27,345 bases of DNA from JBFKAV01 sp041621405 (GCA_041621405.1 JBFKAV010000028.1:1-27345), one strand, 5' to 3'. Positions 15,413-23,340 are shown, counted from the stretch's first letter. Notes: generated from the sequence alone by a model not told the origin. Translations and numbers: made by a program.

Positions 15413-16615
15413 TCACGCCCCCTCCAGCACCGCGGAGGCGGCATCGAGGATGTGGCCGGCGATCAGCTCGCAATCCTCGAGGCCGAAGGTCAGGGGCAGC
15501 CGCATGTCGAACAGGCCCGAGAGGATTCGGTCCGTTCCGGGCAGGCTCTGTTCGGGAACATAGCGCCAGCTTCGATGCGCCGAGGTGAAGCCCGACGGCT
15601 CGGCCGCGCCGAACCACTTGAGATCCACCCCCTGTGCCGCGGTCGCGGCGAGGAAGGCCTGCGCGGTCCGGGGCGCGATGCCGGGGATCAGGAACTGGAT
15701 CGAGGAGCCCACGTAGAACTCCTCCCCCGGCCGTCGCGGAAGACGGATCGCGTTATGGCCCTCGAGGTGCCCTGCCACCCGGTCATAGCGCTCGTTCCAG
15801 CGGGCGATCGCGTAGTCCAGCCGGGCGAGCTGCGGCCGCAGGATCGCCGCACGCAGGTTGTCCATCCGCGCCGACATGTTGGGCGTGTCGAGCCGGATGT
15901 CGGCGTAGACATCCGGCGCCGGGCCCGCGCCGTGGCGCTCGTAGAGCATGTAGGAGCCCGAGAGCATCGTCGCCCGCGCAATGAATGCCGCGTTGTCAGA
16001 GGTGAGAAGCCCGCCCTCGCCCGAGTTCATGTGCTTGTAGGTCTGCGTTGAGAAGCAGCCCGCCAGCCCGAAATTGCCCGATTTCCGGCCGTTCCACTTC
16101 GCGCCCATCGTGTGGGCGCAATCCTCGATCACCGTCAGCCCCCGGGACGCGGCGATCTCCGTCAGGCTGTCCATGTCGCAGAGATGACCGCGCATGTTCG
16201 ACAGCAGCAGATGCTTGGCCCCCGAGGCCGTCGCCTTGGCGGCCAGATCGTCCAGGTCGATCACCAGGTCCTCGGTGATCTCCACCAGCACCGGCTCGGC
16301 GCTAACGGCGGCGATCGCGCCGGGCACCGGGGCAAGGGTGAAGGCGTTGCTCAGAACCCTGTCGCCGGGCTTCACGCCAGCCGCGCGCAGGGCGATCTGC
16401 ATCGCCTGCCCGCCCGAGGCGACCGCGAGACAATAGCGCGCGCCCTGCCAGGTGGCGAATTCGCGTTCGAGCGCCACCGTTTCCGGCTCTTCGCCGGGGG
16501 CGATGTTGTAGCGGTGAAGCCGGCCGGTGCGCAGAACTTCCAAGGCGCGCGCGATGCCCGCCTCGGGTATCGGCTCCTGCTGGGTGAAGCTGCCGGTGAA
16601 CCGCGGCCGTGCCAT
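15413..16615 (-). CDS. DegT/DnrJ/EryC1/StrS-family PLP aminotransferase
   Basis: This 400-residue protein is a fold-type I PLP enzyme of the DegT family. The marks are GARYCLAVASGGQAMQIALRAAGVKPGD (PLP phosphate site), LTVIEDCAHTMGAKW (Asp contacting the PLP ring nitrogen) and the Schiff-base lysine in CFSTQTYKHMNSGEGGLL. Most family members aminate keto sugars in polysaccharide or antibiotic synthesis, but no sugar gene is nearby. It lies downstream of xsc-pta on the same strand, so a role in amino-sulfonate or amino-acid turnover is possible; this is inference from position alone. The ATG at 16615 is preceded by GGCGGAG (16622-16628). The 3' end is followed by the TRAP operon promoter region. 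Confidence 0.85.
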   Translation of the reverse strand: MARPRFTGSFTQQEPIPEAGIARALEVLRTGRLHRYNIAPGEEPETVALEREFATWQGARYCLAVASGGQAMQIALRAAGVKPGDRVLSNAFTLAPVPGAIAAVSAEPVLVEITEDLVIDLDDLAAKATASGAKHLLLSNMRGHLCDMDSLTEIAASRGLTVIEDCAHTMGAKWNGRKSGNFGLAGCFSTQTYKHMNSGEGGLLTSDNAAFIARATMLSGSYMLYERHGAGPAPDVYADIRLDTPNMSARMDNLRAAILRPQLARLDYAIARWNERYDRVAGHLEGHNAIRLPRRPGEEFYVGSSIQFLIPGIAPRTAQAFLAATAAQGVDLKWFGAAEPSGFTSAHRSWRYVPEQSLPGTDRILSGLFDMRLPLTFGLEDCELIAGHILDAASAVLEGA

Positions 16616-16618
16616 CGC

Positions 16619-16741
16619 CTACTCCGCCGCCATGCGCCCCGCGCCGCCGGTGACGGCGCCACCACAGGGAACCGGCGCCCCCGCCCCGCCGGGATCCGAC
16701 AACGCCCCGCCCGGGCCACTCTGCTGTGCGGCTTCCGCCAC
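16619..16741 (-). CDS. possible 40-residue small ORF between pta and the DegT gene
   Basis: A frame opens with GTG at 16741, nine bases after GAGGGAG on the minus strand, and ends with TAG at 16619-16621, one codon before the in-frame ATG of the aminotransferase. The peptide is Gly/Ala/Pro-rich (for example SGPGGALSDPGGAGAPVP), contains one cysteine and ends GRMAAE. It could be a translated coupling ORF, a remnant of an N-terminal extension, or chance in GC-rich DNA. Its composition and the lack of recognised homologues leave it doubtful. Confidence 0.25.
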   Translation of the reverse strand: MAEAAQQSGPGGALSDPGGAGAPVPCGGAVTGGAGRMAAE

Positions 16742-16746
16742 GGCCG

Positions 16747-17760
16747 TCAACTCCCTCGCTTCGCGTTGCCCGAGGCCTGCACCGCGGTGACCACCACTGC
16801 GGCAACGATATCCTCGACGGAACAGCCGCGCGACAGGTCGTTCGCCGGGCTGTTCAGACCCTGGAGGATCGGGCCGATCGCGGTCATCCCGCCGAGCCTT
16901 TGGGCAATCTTGTATCCGATATTTCCGGATGCAAGGTCGGGAAAGATGAAGACGTTGGCCGCCCCCCTGAGAGGACTGCCCGGGGCCTTGCGCGCGCGCA
17001 GCCCCTCGTCGAGCGCCGCATCGACCTGAATCTCGCCGTCGATCTGCAGTTCGGGTTCCTCGTCGCGAACGATGGCGAGCGCCTCGCGGATCTTGAGCAG
17101 GCTGTCATGCGCCGCCGATCCGGCGGTCGAGAACGACAGCAGGGCGACGCGTGGCTCCTGCTGCAGGAGGTTGCGGCAGCTCTCCGCCGATGCTCGGGCG
17201 ATGGCCGCAAGCTCCCGCGCGTCGGGATCGACGACAAGTCCGCAATCGGCGAAGATCATCCCGCCGCGCGGCCCGGCATCCGCTGCGCCGGGAAACATCA
17301 GGAAGAAGCTCGAGACGGTGGTGATTCCGGGCCTGCGCCCGATGGCCTGAAGCGCCACCCGCACCGTTTCCGCCGTCGTCGCCACGGCGCCGCCGACGGT
17401 TCCGTCCGCCAGCCCCTTGCGGACACGGACGGCGGCCTGCACGAGCGGGTTCGCGATGGCCGCCCGCGCCTGCTCGAGGGTGACACCCTTCTTCGCCCGG
17501 ATACGGAAATATTCCTCGGCGACCGCCTCAACGTCGGGGGCCGCCACCGGGTCGACGACCGCGATCTCTCCGGATCGTTCGCCGAGGGCCCGCAGCGCCG
17601 CACGGATCCGCTCCGGATCGCCGAGAAGCACGATCCGCGCCAGCCGGTCCCGCGTCAGCCGCAGGGCGGCTTCTTGAACCCGGGGATCCTCGCCCTCGGA
17701 CAGGATGATGGTCCGGATATCCTTCCTGGCCGTCTCGAAGATGCGTTCAAGCGGGTTCAC
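16747..17760 (-). CDS. pta: phosphate acetyltransferase
   Basis: This 337-residue protein is the short, catalytic-domain-only form of phosphate acetyltransferase, which turns acetyl phosphate plus CoA into acetyl-CoA. Visible marks are TIILSEGEDPRVQEAA at the N-terminus, GGAVATTAETVRVALQAIG, LLSFSTAGSAAHDS and the C-terminal NVFIFPDLASGNIGYKIAQRLGGMTAIGPILQGLNSPANDLSRGCSVEDIV. It lies downstream of xsc, whose product is acetyl phosphate, as in known taurine clusters. The start is GTG at 17760 and has no good Shine-Dalgarno sequence of its own; a small ORF with a perfect one ends two codons upstream, so translation is probably coupled. Confidence 0.95.
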   Translation of the reverse strand: MNPLERIFETARKDIRTIILSEGEDPRVQEAALRLTRDRLARIVLLGDPERIRAALRALGERSGEIAVVDPVAAPDVEAVAEEYFRIRAKKGVTLEQARAAIANPLVQAAVRVRKGLADGTVGGAVATTAETVRVALQAIGRRPGITTVSSFFLMFPGAADAGPRGGMIFADCGLVVDPDARELAAIARASAESCRNLLQQEPRVALLSFSTAGSAAHDSLLKIREALAIVRDEEPELQIDGEIQVDAALDEGLRARKAPGSPLRGAANVFIFPDLASGNIGYKIAQRLGGMTAIGPILQGLNSPANDLSRGCSVEDIVAAVVVTAVQASGNAKRGS

Positions 17761-17763
17761 CGG

Positions 17764-17847
17764 TCACACCGTCATGCGATGGACGCAGGGATTGCAGAGA
17801 ACACCCAGCCCGCGGCGGTGTGCAGTTGCCGGATTGGCAGAATGCAT
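17764..17847 (-). CDS. possible 27-residue leader ORF directly before pta
   Basis: An ATG at 17847 lies seven bases after a perfect AGGAGGTT (minus strand, 17855-17862), the best ribosome binding site in this region. The frame runs 27 codons (begins MHSANPATAHRR, contains the pair CNPC, ends HRMTV) to a TGA at 17764-17766. The stop is followed by one codon and then the in-frame GTG of pta. It may be a coupling or leader peptide, or pta may once have had an N-terminal extension now cut by the TGA. I do not recognise the peptide. Confidence 0.4.
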   Translation of the reverse strand: MHSANPATAHRRGLGVLCNPCVHRMTV

Positions 17848-17880
17848 CGGAAGCAACCTCCTCGGACGAAGCCGGCCGGC

Positions 17881-17896
17881 GGCCGGGTGCCCGGCC
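17881..17896. repeat. perfect inverted repeat between xsc and the pta leader ORF
   Basis: GGCCGGGTGCCCGGCC is a perfect 16-bp palindrome that would fold as a 6-bp GC stem with a GTGC loop in the xsc-pta mRNA, 15 bp after the xsc stop. There is no T tract on the coding side. It could stabilise the xsc end of the message or partly attenuate transcription into pta. Confidence 0.4.
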
Positions 17897-17911
17897 ACCG
17901 GGAGTTCCGGA

Positions 17912-19693
17912 TCAGGCGGCACCCCTCTGCGGGCGCATGTCGGCAGGGTCGATCCCGGCCACGACGACAGGCTTCTTCATCGCGTCGCGGCGGAACGGCT
18001 CGCCGAGTTCCTGATTGAGGACCACCTCGATGAAGGTCGTCTTCTTCTGCTTCATCTGGCGATCCACCGCCTTGCGCAGCTCGTCGGTCAGCTCCTGAGT
18101 GGACCTGACGACGACTCCCTCAGCGCCGCAGGCCTTGGCGATGCCGGCATAGGAGGTGTCGCGGTCGAGCTCGGTGCCGACGAAGTTGTTGTCGAACCAC
18201 AGCGTCGTGTTCCGCTTCTCCGCGCCCCACTGGTAGTTGCGGAAGATCACCATGGTGATCGCCGGCCAGGGATCGCGCCCGCAGGCGGTCATCTCGTTCA
18301 TCGAGATGCCGAACGCGCCATCGCCGGCGAAGCCGATCACCGGCACGTCAGGGCAGCCGATCTTCGCGCCGAGGATCGCCGGGAAGCCGTAGCCGCAGGG
18401 GCCAAACAGGCCGGGGGCGAGGTACTTCCGACCCTTCTCGAACGTCGGATAGGCGTTGCCGATGGCGCAGTTGTTGCCGATGTCGGAGGAGATGATCGCG
18501 TCGGCCGGCAACGCCGCCTGGATCGCGCGCCAGGCCTGGCGCGGGCTCATCAGATCGGCGTCGCGGGCGCGGGCCTCCTCGTTCCAGACGGTGCCGGGAT
18601 CGTCGTCCTCGTGGTCGAGCGACGAAAGCTCCTGCGCCCAGCGCGACTTGGTCTCGGACACCAGGTCGCGCCGCGCCTTGCGGCCCTCGTCGCCGGCGGT
18701 GTCCGAAAGCTGCGCCAGGATCCCGCGCGCCACCTTCCCCGCGTCGCCCTGGATCCCGACGGTGACCTTCTTGGTCAGGCCGATGCGGTCGGCGTTGATG
18801 TCGACCTGGATGACCTTCGCGTCGCGCGGCCAGTAGTCGATGCCGTAGCCGGGCAGCGTCGAGAACGGGTTCAACCGGGTGCCGAGGGCAAGCACCACGT
18901 CGGCCTTGGAGATCAACTCCATCGCCGCCTTCGAGCCGTTGTAGCCCAGGGGGCCCACGGCCAGCGGATGCGAGCCGGGGAAGCTGTCGTTGTGCTGGTA
19001 GTTCGAGCAGACCGGCGCGTCGAGACGCTCGGCGAGCTTCGCGAGGTCGGGGATCGCGCCGGAGAGCACGACACCGGCGCCCGACAGGATTACCGGGAAC
19101 CGCGCCTCGGAGAGGAGCCGCGCGGCCTCGGCCACCGCCTCCTCGCCGCCCGCGGGGCGCTCGAACTGGACGATCTGCGGAAGCTCAACGTCGATCACCT
19201 GGGTCCACATGTCGCGCGGGATGTTGATCTGGGCGGGCGCCGAGGCGCGCCAGGCCTTCAGGATCACCCGGTTCAGCACCTCGGGAATGCGCGAGGGATC
19301 GCGGACCTCCTCCTGGTAGCAGACGCAGTCGGCAAAGAGCCTGAGCTGCTCCATCTCCTGGAACCCGCCCTGGCCGATGGTCTTGTTCGCCGCCTGCGGC
19401 GTCACCAGAAGCATCGGCGTGTGGTTCCAGTAGGCGGTCTTGACCGCGGTCACGAAGCCGGTGACGCCGGGACCATTCTGGGCGATCGCCATCGCCATCT
19501 TGCCGGTCGCGCGAATGTAGCCATCGCACATCAGCCCGCCGTTGGTCTCGTGGGCGCAGTCCCAGAACGTGATGCCCGCCTTGGGAAACAGGTCCGACAC
19601 CGGCATCATCGCCGAGCCGATGATGCCGAAGGCATGCTCGATCCCGTGCATCTGCAGGACTTTGACGAAGGCTTCCTCGGTCGTCATCTTCAT
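17912..19693 (-). CDS. xsc: sulfoacetaldehyde acetyltransferase
   Basis: This 593-residue ThDP enzyme has the length and signature of Xsc, which converts sulfoacetaldehyde plus phosphate into acetyl phosphate and sulfite in the cytoplasm. The N-terminus MKMTTEEAFVKVLQMHGIEHAFGIIGSAMMPVSDLFPKAG-type sequence is close to known Xsc proteins. The catalytic Glu is in FWDCAHETNGGLMCDGYIRATGK, and WNHTPMLLVTPQAANKTIGQGGFQE is highly specific. The C-terminal ThDP motif is GDGAFGISMNEMTACGRDPWPAITMVIFRN with YQWGAEKRN after it. The start has AAAGGAAG upstream. TauX/TauY genes precede and pta follows on the same strand, giving the full dissimilatory taurine order. Confidence 0.96.
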   Translation of the reverse strand: MKMTTEEAFVKVLQMHGIEHAFGIIGSAMMPVSDLFPKAGITFWDCAHETNGGLMCDGYIRATGKMAMAIAQNGPGVTGFVTAVKTAYWNHTPMLLVTPQAANKTIGQGGFQEMEQLRLFADCVCYQEEVRDPSRIPEVLNRVILKAWRASAPAQINIPRDMWTQVIDVELPQIVQFERPAGGEEAVAEAARLLSEARFPVILSGAGVVLSGAIPDLAKLAERLDAPVCSNYQHNDSFPGSHPLAVGPLGYNGSKAAMELISKADVVLALGTRLNPFSTLPGYGIDYWPRDAKVIQVDINADRIGLTKKVTVGIQGDAGKVARGILAQLSDTAGDEGRKARRDLVSETKSRWAQELSSLDHEDDDPGTVWNEEARARDADLMSPRQAWRAIQAALPADAIISSDIGNNCAIGNAYPTFEKGRKYLAPGLFGPCGYGFPAILGAKIGCPDVPVIGFAGDGAFGISMNEMTACGRDPWPAITMVIFRNYQWGAEKRNTTLWFDNNFVGTELDRDTSYAGIAKACGAEGVVVRSTQELTDELRKAVDRQMKQKKTTFIEVVLNQELGEPFRRDAMKKPVVVAGIDPADMRPQRGAA

Positions 19694-19717
19694 GGTCGAT
19701 CTTCCTTTCTTGCGGCC

Positions 19718-21115
19718 TCAGCCACGTTCGTCGCGATTGTGATATAGCTGGTAGAGGCACCATTGGCCAAACCGTCGGAACGGCGTCCTCCAGCCGACGT
19801 GCGGAAGCACCTCGCGGAAGATCGGAAGGCGCGGCACGTCGTCCTCGCGGCCGGCAATGAACTGCGCCATGCGGCGCCCGGCCTGGGCCGAGTACATCAC
19901 GCCATTGCCGCCGTAGCCGAGCGCGTAGAAGGCGTTCGGCAAGTCTGGCATCGCCGTGACCCGGGGCATCATGTCGTGACTCACGTCGACCCAGCCCCAC
20001 CAGCTGTGGTCCAGGGGAACGTCACGCAGCGCCGGGAACTTCCGCGCCAGCCCCTCGCGAAGTCCGGCGAGGTGCTTGGGATTGTCCGCGTCCTGCCCGG
20101 TGATTGCGGCTCGCGAGCCGATCTGGAGGCGGTTGTCGGGGAGCAGCCGGTAGTAGTGGCGAAGCGTCCGGGTGTCGGTCAGCGGGGATCTCACCCTGAT
20201 CCCGCAGGCCTCGAGTTCGTCGGCGGTCAGCTCCCGGGTGACGATCGAGTTGGACATCACCGGCATGATCCGGTCGCGCAGGTCCGGATGGAAGCTGCGC
20301 GGGGCGTAGCCCGCCGTCGCAACGGCCACCGCGCGGGCACGCACCGTGCCGCCCGGGGTGCGAAGCTGGTGCACGCCGTTCACCGTCGTCCAGGCTTCCA
20401 CGGGGCTGTCGACGTGGACCTTGGCCCCGAGCTCGCGCGCCAGTCGCAGATAGCCGAAGGCCAGCTTCGCGGCATGGATCCCGGTGCCGTCGGGCTCCCA
20501 CATCGCGCCATGCGCCTCCTGATCGCGAACCGCGGTTTCGTGCAACTCCGCCCGCGAGAGGATGCGCGCGCCGTAGCCGAAGGTGTCCCGCAGGAGCGCC
20601 GCTTCCTTCTCGAGCGCCGGCATCACCCAGGGCCGGTGGGCGATGTAGTAGTGCCCGCCGTCCTGCGGGTCGCAGTCGATCGCGTGGTCCCGGATCAGGC
20701 CCCGGAACAGGTCGAAGGCCTCGGTCACCTCGGCATGCATGCCCCGGGCGACGTCGAGCCCCCAGCGTTCGATCCATTGCGAGCGCTTCAGCCGGCCCGA
20801 CGAGATCTGCGCCTGGCCGCCGTTGCGGGTCGAGCAGCCGAAGGCCGCGCCGTTCGCCTCGATCACATGGGCCCTGATGCCGAATTCCTTCGCCAGGTGG
20901 ATCGCGCAGGACAGCCCAGTGTAGCCGGAGCCGATCACGGCCACGTCCACGTCGATGTCGCGCGTCACCGGGCCGTCGTCTTCCGGCGGCTGGCCCGCCG
21001 TGGCAATCCAGTAGGTCGGCGCGTAGTCGGCACCGCTTCCGATCGACCGATCCCGGACCGGATCGTATTTCGGATTGTAAGGCGTTCGGGCGCGCATCTG
21101 CATCGTACCATCCAT
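19718..21115 (-). CDS. tauY: taurine dehydrogenase large subunit (FAD-dependent DadA-type oxidoreductase)
   Basis: This 465-residue protein has a DAO-type FAD domain from about residue 55, with the Rossmann motif VAVIGSGYTGLSCAIHLAKEFGIRAHVIEAN followed by CSTRNGGQAQ, and the C-terminal FAD contact YALGYGGNGVMYSAQAGRRMAQFI. The length is near that of TauY, the large subunit of taurine dehydrogenase, which deaminates taurine to sulfoacetaldehyde and passes electrons to a respiratory acceptor. The specific name rests on context: a small NTF2-like gene just upstream, xsc and pta downstream, tauR divergent. By sequence alone it could be a gamma-glutamylputrescine or sarcosine oxidase-like enzyme. 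No tpa (taurine:pyruvate aminotransferase) gene is seen in the window, so this is the likely deamination route. The ATG at 21115 has only a weak ribosome binding site; ATGs at 21103 and 21097 are alternatives. Confidence 0.8.
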   Translation of the reverse strand: MDGTMQMRARTPYNPKYDPVRDRSIGSGADYAPTYWIATAGQPPEDDGPVTRDIDVDVAVIGSGYTGLSCAIHLAKEFGIRAHVIEANGAAFGCSTRNGGQAQISSGRLKRSQWIERWGLDVARGMHAEVTEAFDLFRGLIRDHAIDCDPQDGGHYYIAHRPWVMPALEKEAALLRDTFGYGARILSRAELHETAVRDQEAHGAMWEPDGTGIHAAKLAFGYLRLARELGAKVHVDSPVEAWTTVNGVHQLRTPGGTVRARAVAVATAGYAPRSFHPDLRDRIMPVMSNSIVTRELTADELEACGIRVRSPLTDTRTLRHYYRLLPDNRLQIGSRAAITGQDADNPKHLAGLREGLARKFPALRDVPLDHSWWGWVDVSHDMMPRVTAMPDLPNAFYALGYGGNGVMYSAQAGRRMAQFIAGREDDVPRLPIFREVLPHVGWRTPFRRFGQWCLYQLYHNRDERG

Positions 21116-21143
21116 CGCGTTGAACCTGAGCCCTGCGGAACCG

Positions 21144-21533
21144 CTATCTGGCCTCGATGACCGGCCGCTGCTTGCGGAAGGCCTGCTTCATCACGAGCTT
21201 GCCGTCGCGGATGGTGAAGAGGTCGACCCCCTGCGCCTCGGTGCGGCGACCCTCGGCATCGGTTCCGCGGAAGGTCCACTCCGACACCGCCCGGTCACCC
21301 GCAATGAAATGCCGGTGATCGGCCCATTCGGCATCAGGCATCGCGGTCCAGGCGGCCACGAAGGCCTTTGCGATGGCCTCCTTGCCCTCGATCCGGGTCC
21401 CGAACACCTCCGGCCCGCCGACCGTCGTGAAGACACAGTCGTCGGCGAAGGCACGCATCACAGCGTCGATGTCATGCCGGTTGAATGCGTCGAAGGTGGC
21501 CGTGAGATCCACGACGGTAAGCGGGCGGGTCAT
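21144..21533 (-). CDS. tauX: SnoaL/NTF2-like protein, probable taurine dehydrogenase small subunit
   Basis: This 129-residue protein has the SnoaL/NTF2-like cone fold pattern: VVDLTATFDAFNRHDIDAVMRAFADDCVFTTVGGPEVFGTRIEGKEAIAKAFVAAWTAMPDAEW, then HFIAGDRAVSEWTFRGTDAEGRR and VDLFTIRDGKLVMKQAF. Genes for the taurine dehydrogenase pair TauX-TauY occur in this order before xsc in Paracoccus and Rhodobacter; this assignment relies on position and size. I chose the ATG at 21533, preceded by AGAGGAAGGGA, over a longer frame with a basic, unlikely N-terminus. It is the first gene of the minus-strand taurine operon, 28 bp before tauY. Confidence 0.72.
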   Translation of the reverse strand: MTRPLTVVDLTATFDAFNRHDIDAVMRAFADDCVFTTVGGPEVFGTRIEGKEAIAKAFVAAWTAMPDAEWADHRHFIAGDRAVSEWTFRGTDAEGRRTEAQGVDLFTIRDGKLVMKQAFRKQRPVIEAR

Positions 21534-21678
21534 GGTCGTCCCTTCCTCTTTTTTGGTCCGCGCACGGGGCACGACCGGAGCATTCCCGCGAGCGCGATGC
21601 AGCACCGGTCCCGCGAAGGCACCGCTCGTCGACGGTTGTCGCGGTCCGGCCGAATCTCTTCTCCGGTGTGGCTCGACA

Positions 21679-21708
21679 TTGTCTTGCGACGCCGCTCCGC
21701 GTTATATC
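21679..21708 (+). promoter_or_regulatory. candidate tauR promoter
   Basis: TTGTCT (21679-21684) and TATATC (21703-21708) are separated by 18 bp and each match the sigma-70 consensus at four of six positions. The -10 element overlaps one of the TauR-like repeats (21702-21711), which would allow autorepression by TauR. The ribosome binding site GGGAGG (21737-21742) follows. I could not identify an equally clear promoter for tauX on the other strand. Confidence 0.35.
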
Positions 21709-21733
21709 CAGATAGGTCGGAACATAGGTCCAG
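21702..21733 (-). promoter_or_regulatory. direct repeats resembling TauR boxes in the tauR/tauX intergenic region
   Basis: On the minus strand, CTGGACCTAT (21733-21724) and CTGGATATAA (21711-21702) are direct repeats 22 bp apart start to start, about two helical turns. A weaker copy, TCCGACCTAT, lies between them. From memory, Rhodobacter capsulatus TauR recognises direct repeats CTGGACYTAA; the two copies here match this at nine and eight of ten positions. They lie upstream of tauX in the right orientation for activation and overlap the likely tauR promoter. Confidence 0.72.
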
Positions 21734-21748
21734 ACCGGGAGGCTGCAG

Positions 21749-23308
21749 TTGGCCGCAACCAGCCGCATGACGGCAGAGATGTTCTTCATCGATCGCCGCG
21801 ATCCCCGCACGCTGCAGATGCAGCTCGCGTCGTCGATCGTCTCGACGATTCTGGAGACCCGCGCCCTGCCCGCCACCCGCATGCCGTCGACCCGCCAGCT
21901 CGCCCAGGCGCTAGGGATATCGCGCCTCACGGTGACCCTCGTGTATCAGGATCTCGTCGCGCAGGGATATTTGGAGCCGCGGTCGCGATCCGGATTCGTC
22001 GTCTCGCAGCGGGTCCCGCATCGGCAGATCAAAGCGACGGCCGCGGAGGTGGCGGCGACCTCTGTCGACTGGAACACCTGGCTCGAGGAGGACCTCGAGC
22101 AGCGACGGCGGATCACCAAGCCGCAGGACTGGCGAAGCTACCGCTACCCGTTCATCTACGGCCAGGTCGATCCCGGGCTTTTCGACCACAACGCCTGGCG
22201 CGACTGCGCGCGACGCGCGCTCGGCGCGCGCGATTTTCCCGAGCTCGCCGACGACAGGTTGGCGCAGGACGATCCGGTCCTGGTGGACTACATCCTGCGC
22301 ACCACGCTGCCGCGCCGGGGCATCCGCGCCACGGCCGACGAAGTGCTCGTCACCGTCGGCGCCCAGAATGCGCTCTGGATAATCGTGCAGCTGCTCGCGC
22401 GGACCGACCGGGTGGCGGTGATGGACGACCCGGGCTTTCCGGACTTCGCCGAAGTGCTGCGATTTGCCCGGATGCCGGTGGCCTACGTTCCCTCGGACGC
22501 GGCCGGCATGGATCCGGCGCTGATTCCGAGGCAGGCCGGCCTGGTCTTCGCGACGCCGAGCCACAGCATTCCCACGGGCGCGACGATGCCGCTGGACCGG
22601 CGCCGCGAGCTTCTGCACCAGGCCGAGAGGCGCGACTTCCTGATCCTCGAGGACGACTACGAGTTCGAGATGAGCTTCCTCGACGCCCCGTCGCCCTCGC
22701 TGAAGTCGCTCGACCGGTCGGGACGGGTCATCTATGTCGGCAGCTTCTCGAAATCGCTCTTTCCGGGGCTGCGCATCGGCTACATCGTCGCGCCATCGGC
22801 CTTCATCCGTCAGGCGAGGGCGCTGCGCGCGATGATGCTCCGGCACGCGCCCGGGCACATGCAGCGCGTGACCGGCTATTTCCTGGCGCTTGGGCACTAC
22901 GACGCCCATGTCGCGCGCCTGCGCGGCGCCTTCCGCATGCGCCGGGAGGCGCTGGTCGACGAGCTCGCACGGACCGACTTCACCGTCGCCGGCGCCACCC
23001 GCCACGGCGGCTCCAGCCTCTGGGTGGCTGCGCCCGAAGGGCTCGACAGCGCAGTGCTGGCACAGCGGCTGGCCGCGAAGGGGGTGCTGATCGAGCCGGG
23101 GCATCCGTTCTTCTCGCAGCCGGAATACCCCTGCCGCTTCTTCCGCATGGGGTACTCGTCGATCGACGAGCCACTGATCCGCGAAGGGGTGAAGATCATG
23201 CAGGGCTGCATTGGCCTTCCTGACGGAACGAGCGAAACCCGACTTGCGGAGGCACGGACGCGCCCCCTGAAATCCCTGCGCGGGCTCGGCCCGGCCTCCC
23301 ACCGGTAA
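21749..23308 (+). CDS. tauR: MocR/GntR-type taurine regulator with aminotransferase-like domain
   Basis: This 519-residue protein fuses a GntR-type winged helix (about residues 22-85, MPSTRQLAQALGISRLTVTLVYQDLVAQGYLEPRSRSGFVV) to an aminotransferase-like fold-type I domain. The PLP lysine Lys335 sits in GSFSKSLFPGLRIGYI and the Asp in LILEDDYEFE. MocR proteins of this kind include TauR, which activates taurine genes. It lies divergently from tauX-tauY-xsc-pta and its upstream region holds TauR-box-like repeats. The frame begins with TTG at 21749, six bases after GGGAGG (21737-21742); the first ATG (21767) is too far from that site. Its own promoter region overlaps the repeats. Other MocR types (PdxR, GabR) are less likely from context. 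Confidence 0.88.
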   Translation: MAATSRMTAEMFFIDRRDPRTLQMQLASSIVSTILETRALPATRMPSTRQLAQALGISRLTVTLVYQDLVAQGYLEPRSRSGFVVSQRVPHRQIKATAAEVAATSVDWNTWLEEDLEQRRRITKPQDWRSYRYPFIYGQVDPGLFDHNAWRDCARRALGARDFPELADDRLAQDDPVLVDYILRTTLPRRGIRATADEVLVTVGAQNALWIIVQLLARTDRVAVMDDPGFPDFAEVLRFARMPVAYVPSDAAGMDPALIPRQAGLVFATPSHSIPTGATMPLDRRRELLHQAERRDFLILEDDYEFEMSFLDAPSPSLKSLDRSGRVIYVGSFSKSLFPGLRIGYIVAPSAFIRQARALRAMMLRHAPGHMQRVTGYFLALGHYDAHVARLRGAFRMRREALVDELARTDFTVAGATRHGGSSLWVAAPEGLDSAVLAQRLAAKGVLIEPGHPFFSQPEYPCRFFRMGYSSIDEPLIREGVKIMQGCIGLPDGTSETRLAEARTRPLKSLRGLGPASHR

Positions 23309-23340
23309 ACCAAGCGTCGCGGCGGAGGCGCCGGCAGCGT

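Noticed and set aside
17705..19747. 680-codon open frame on the + strand
   Set aside because: Antisense shadow of xsc; the minus strand holds the complete Xsc protein.
21749..23308. Reading this gene as a taurine aminotransferase (tpa)
   Set aside because: The aminotransferase-like half is preceded by a GntR winged helix, so it is a MocR-type regulator; no separate tpa gene is seen.
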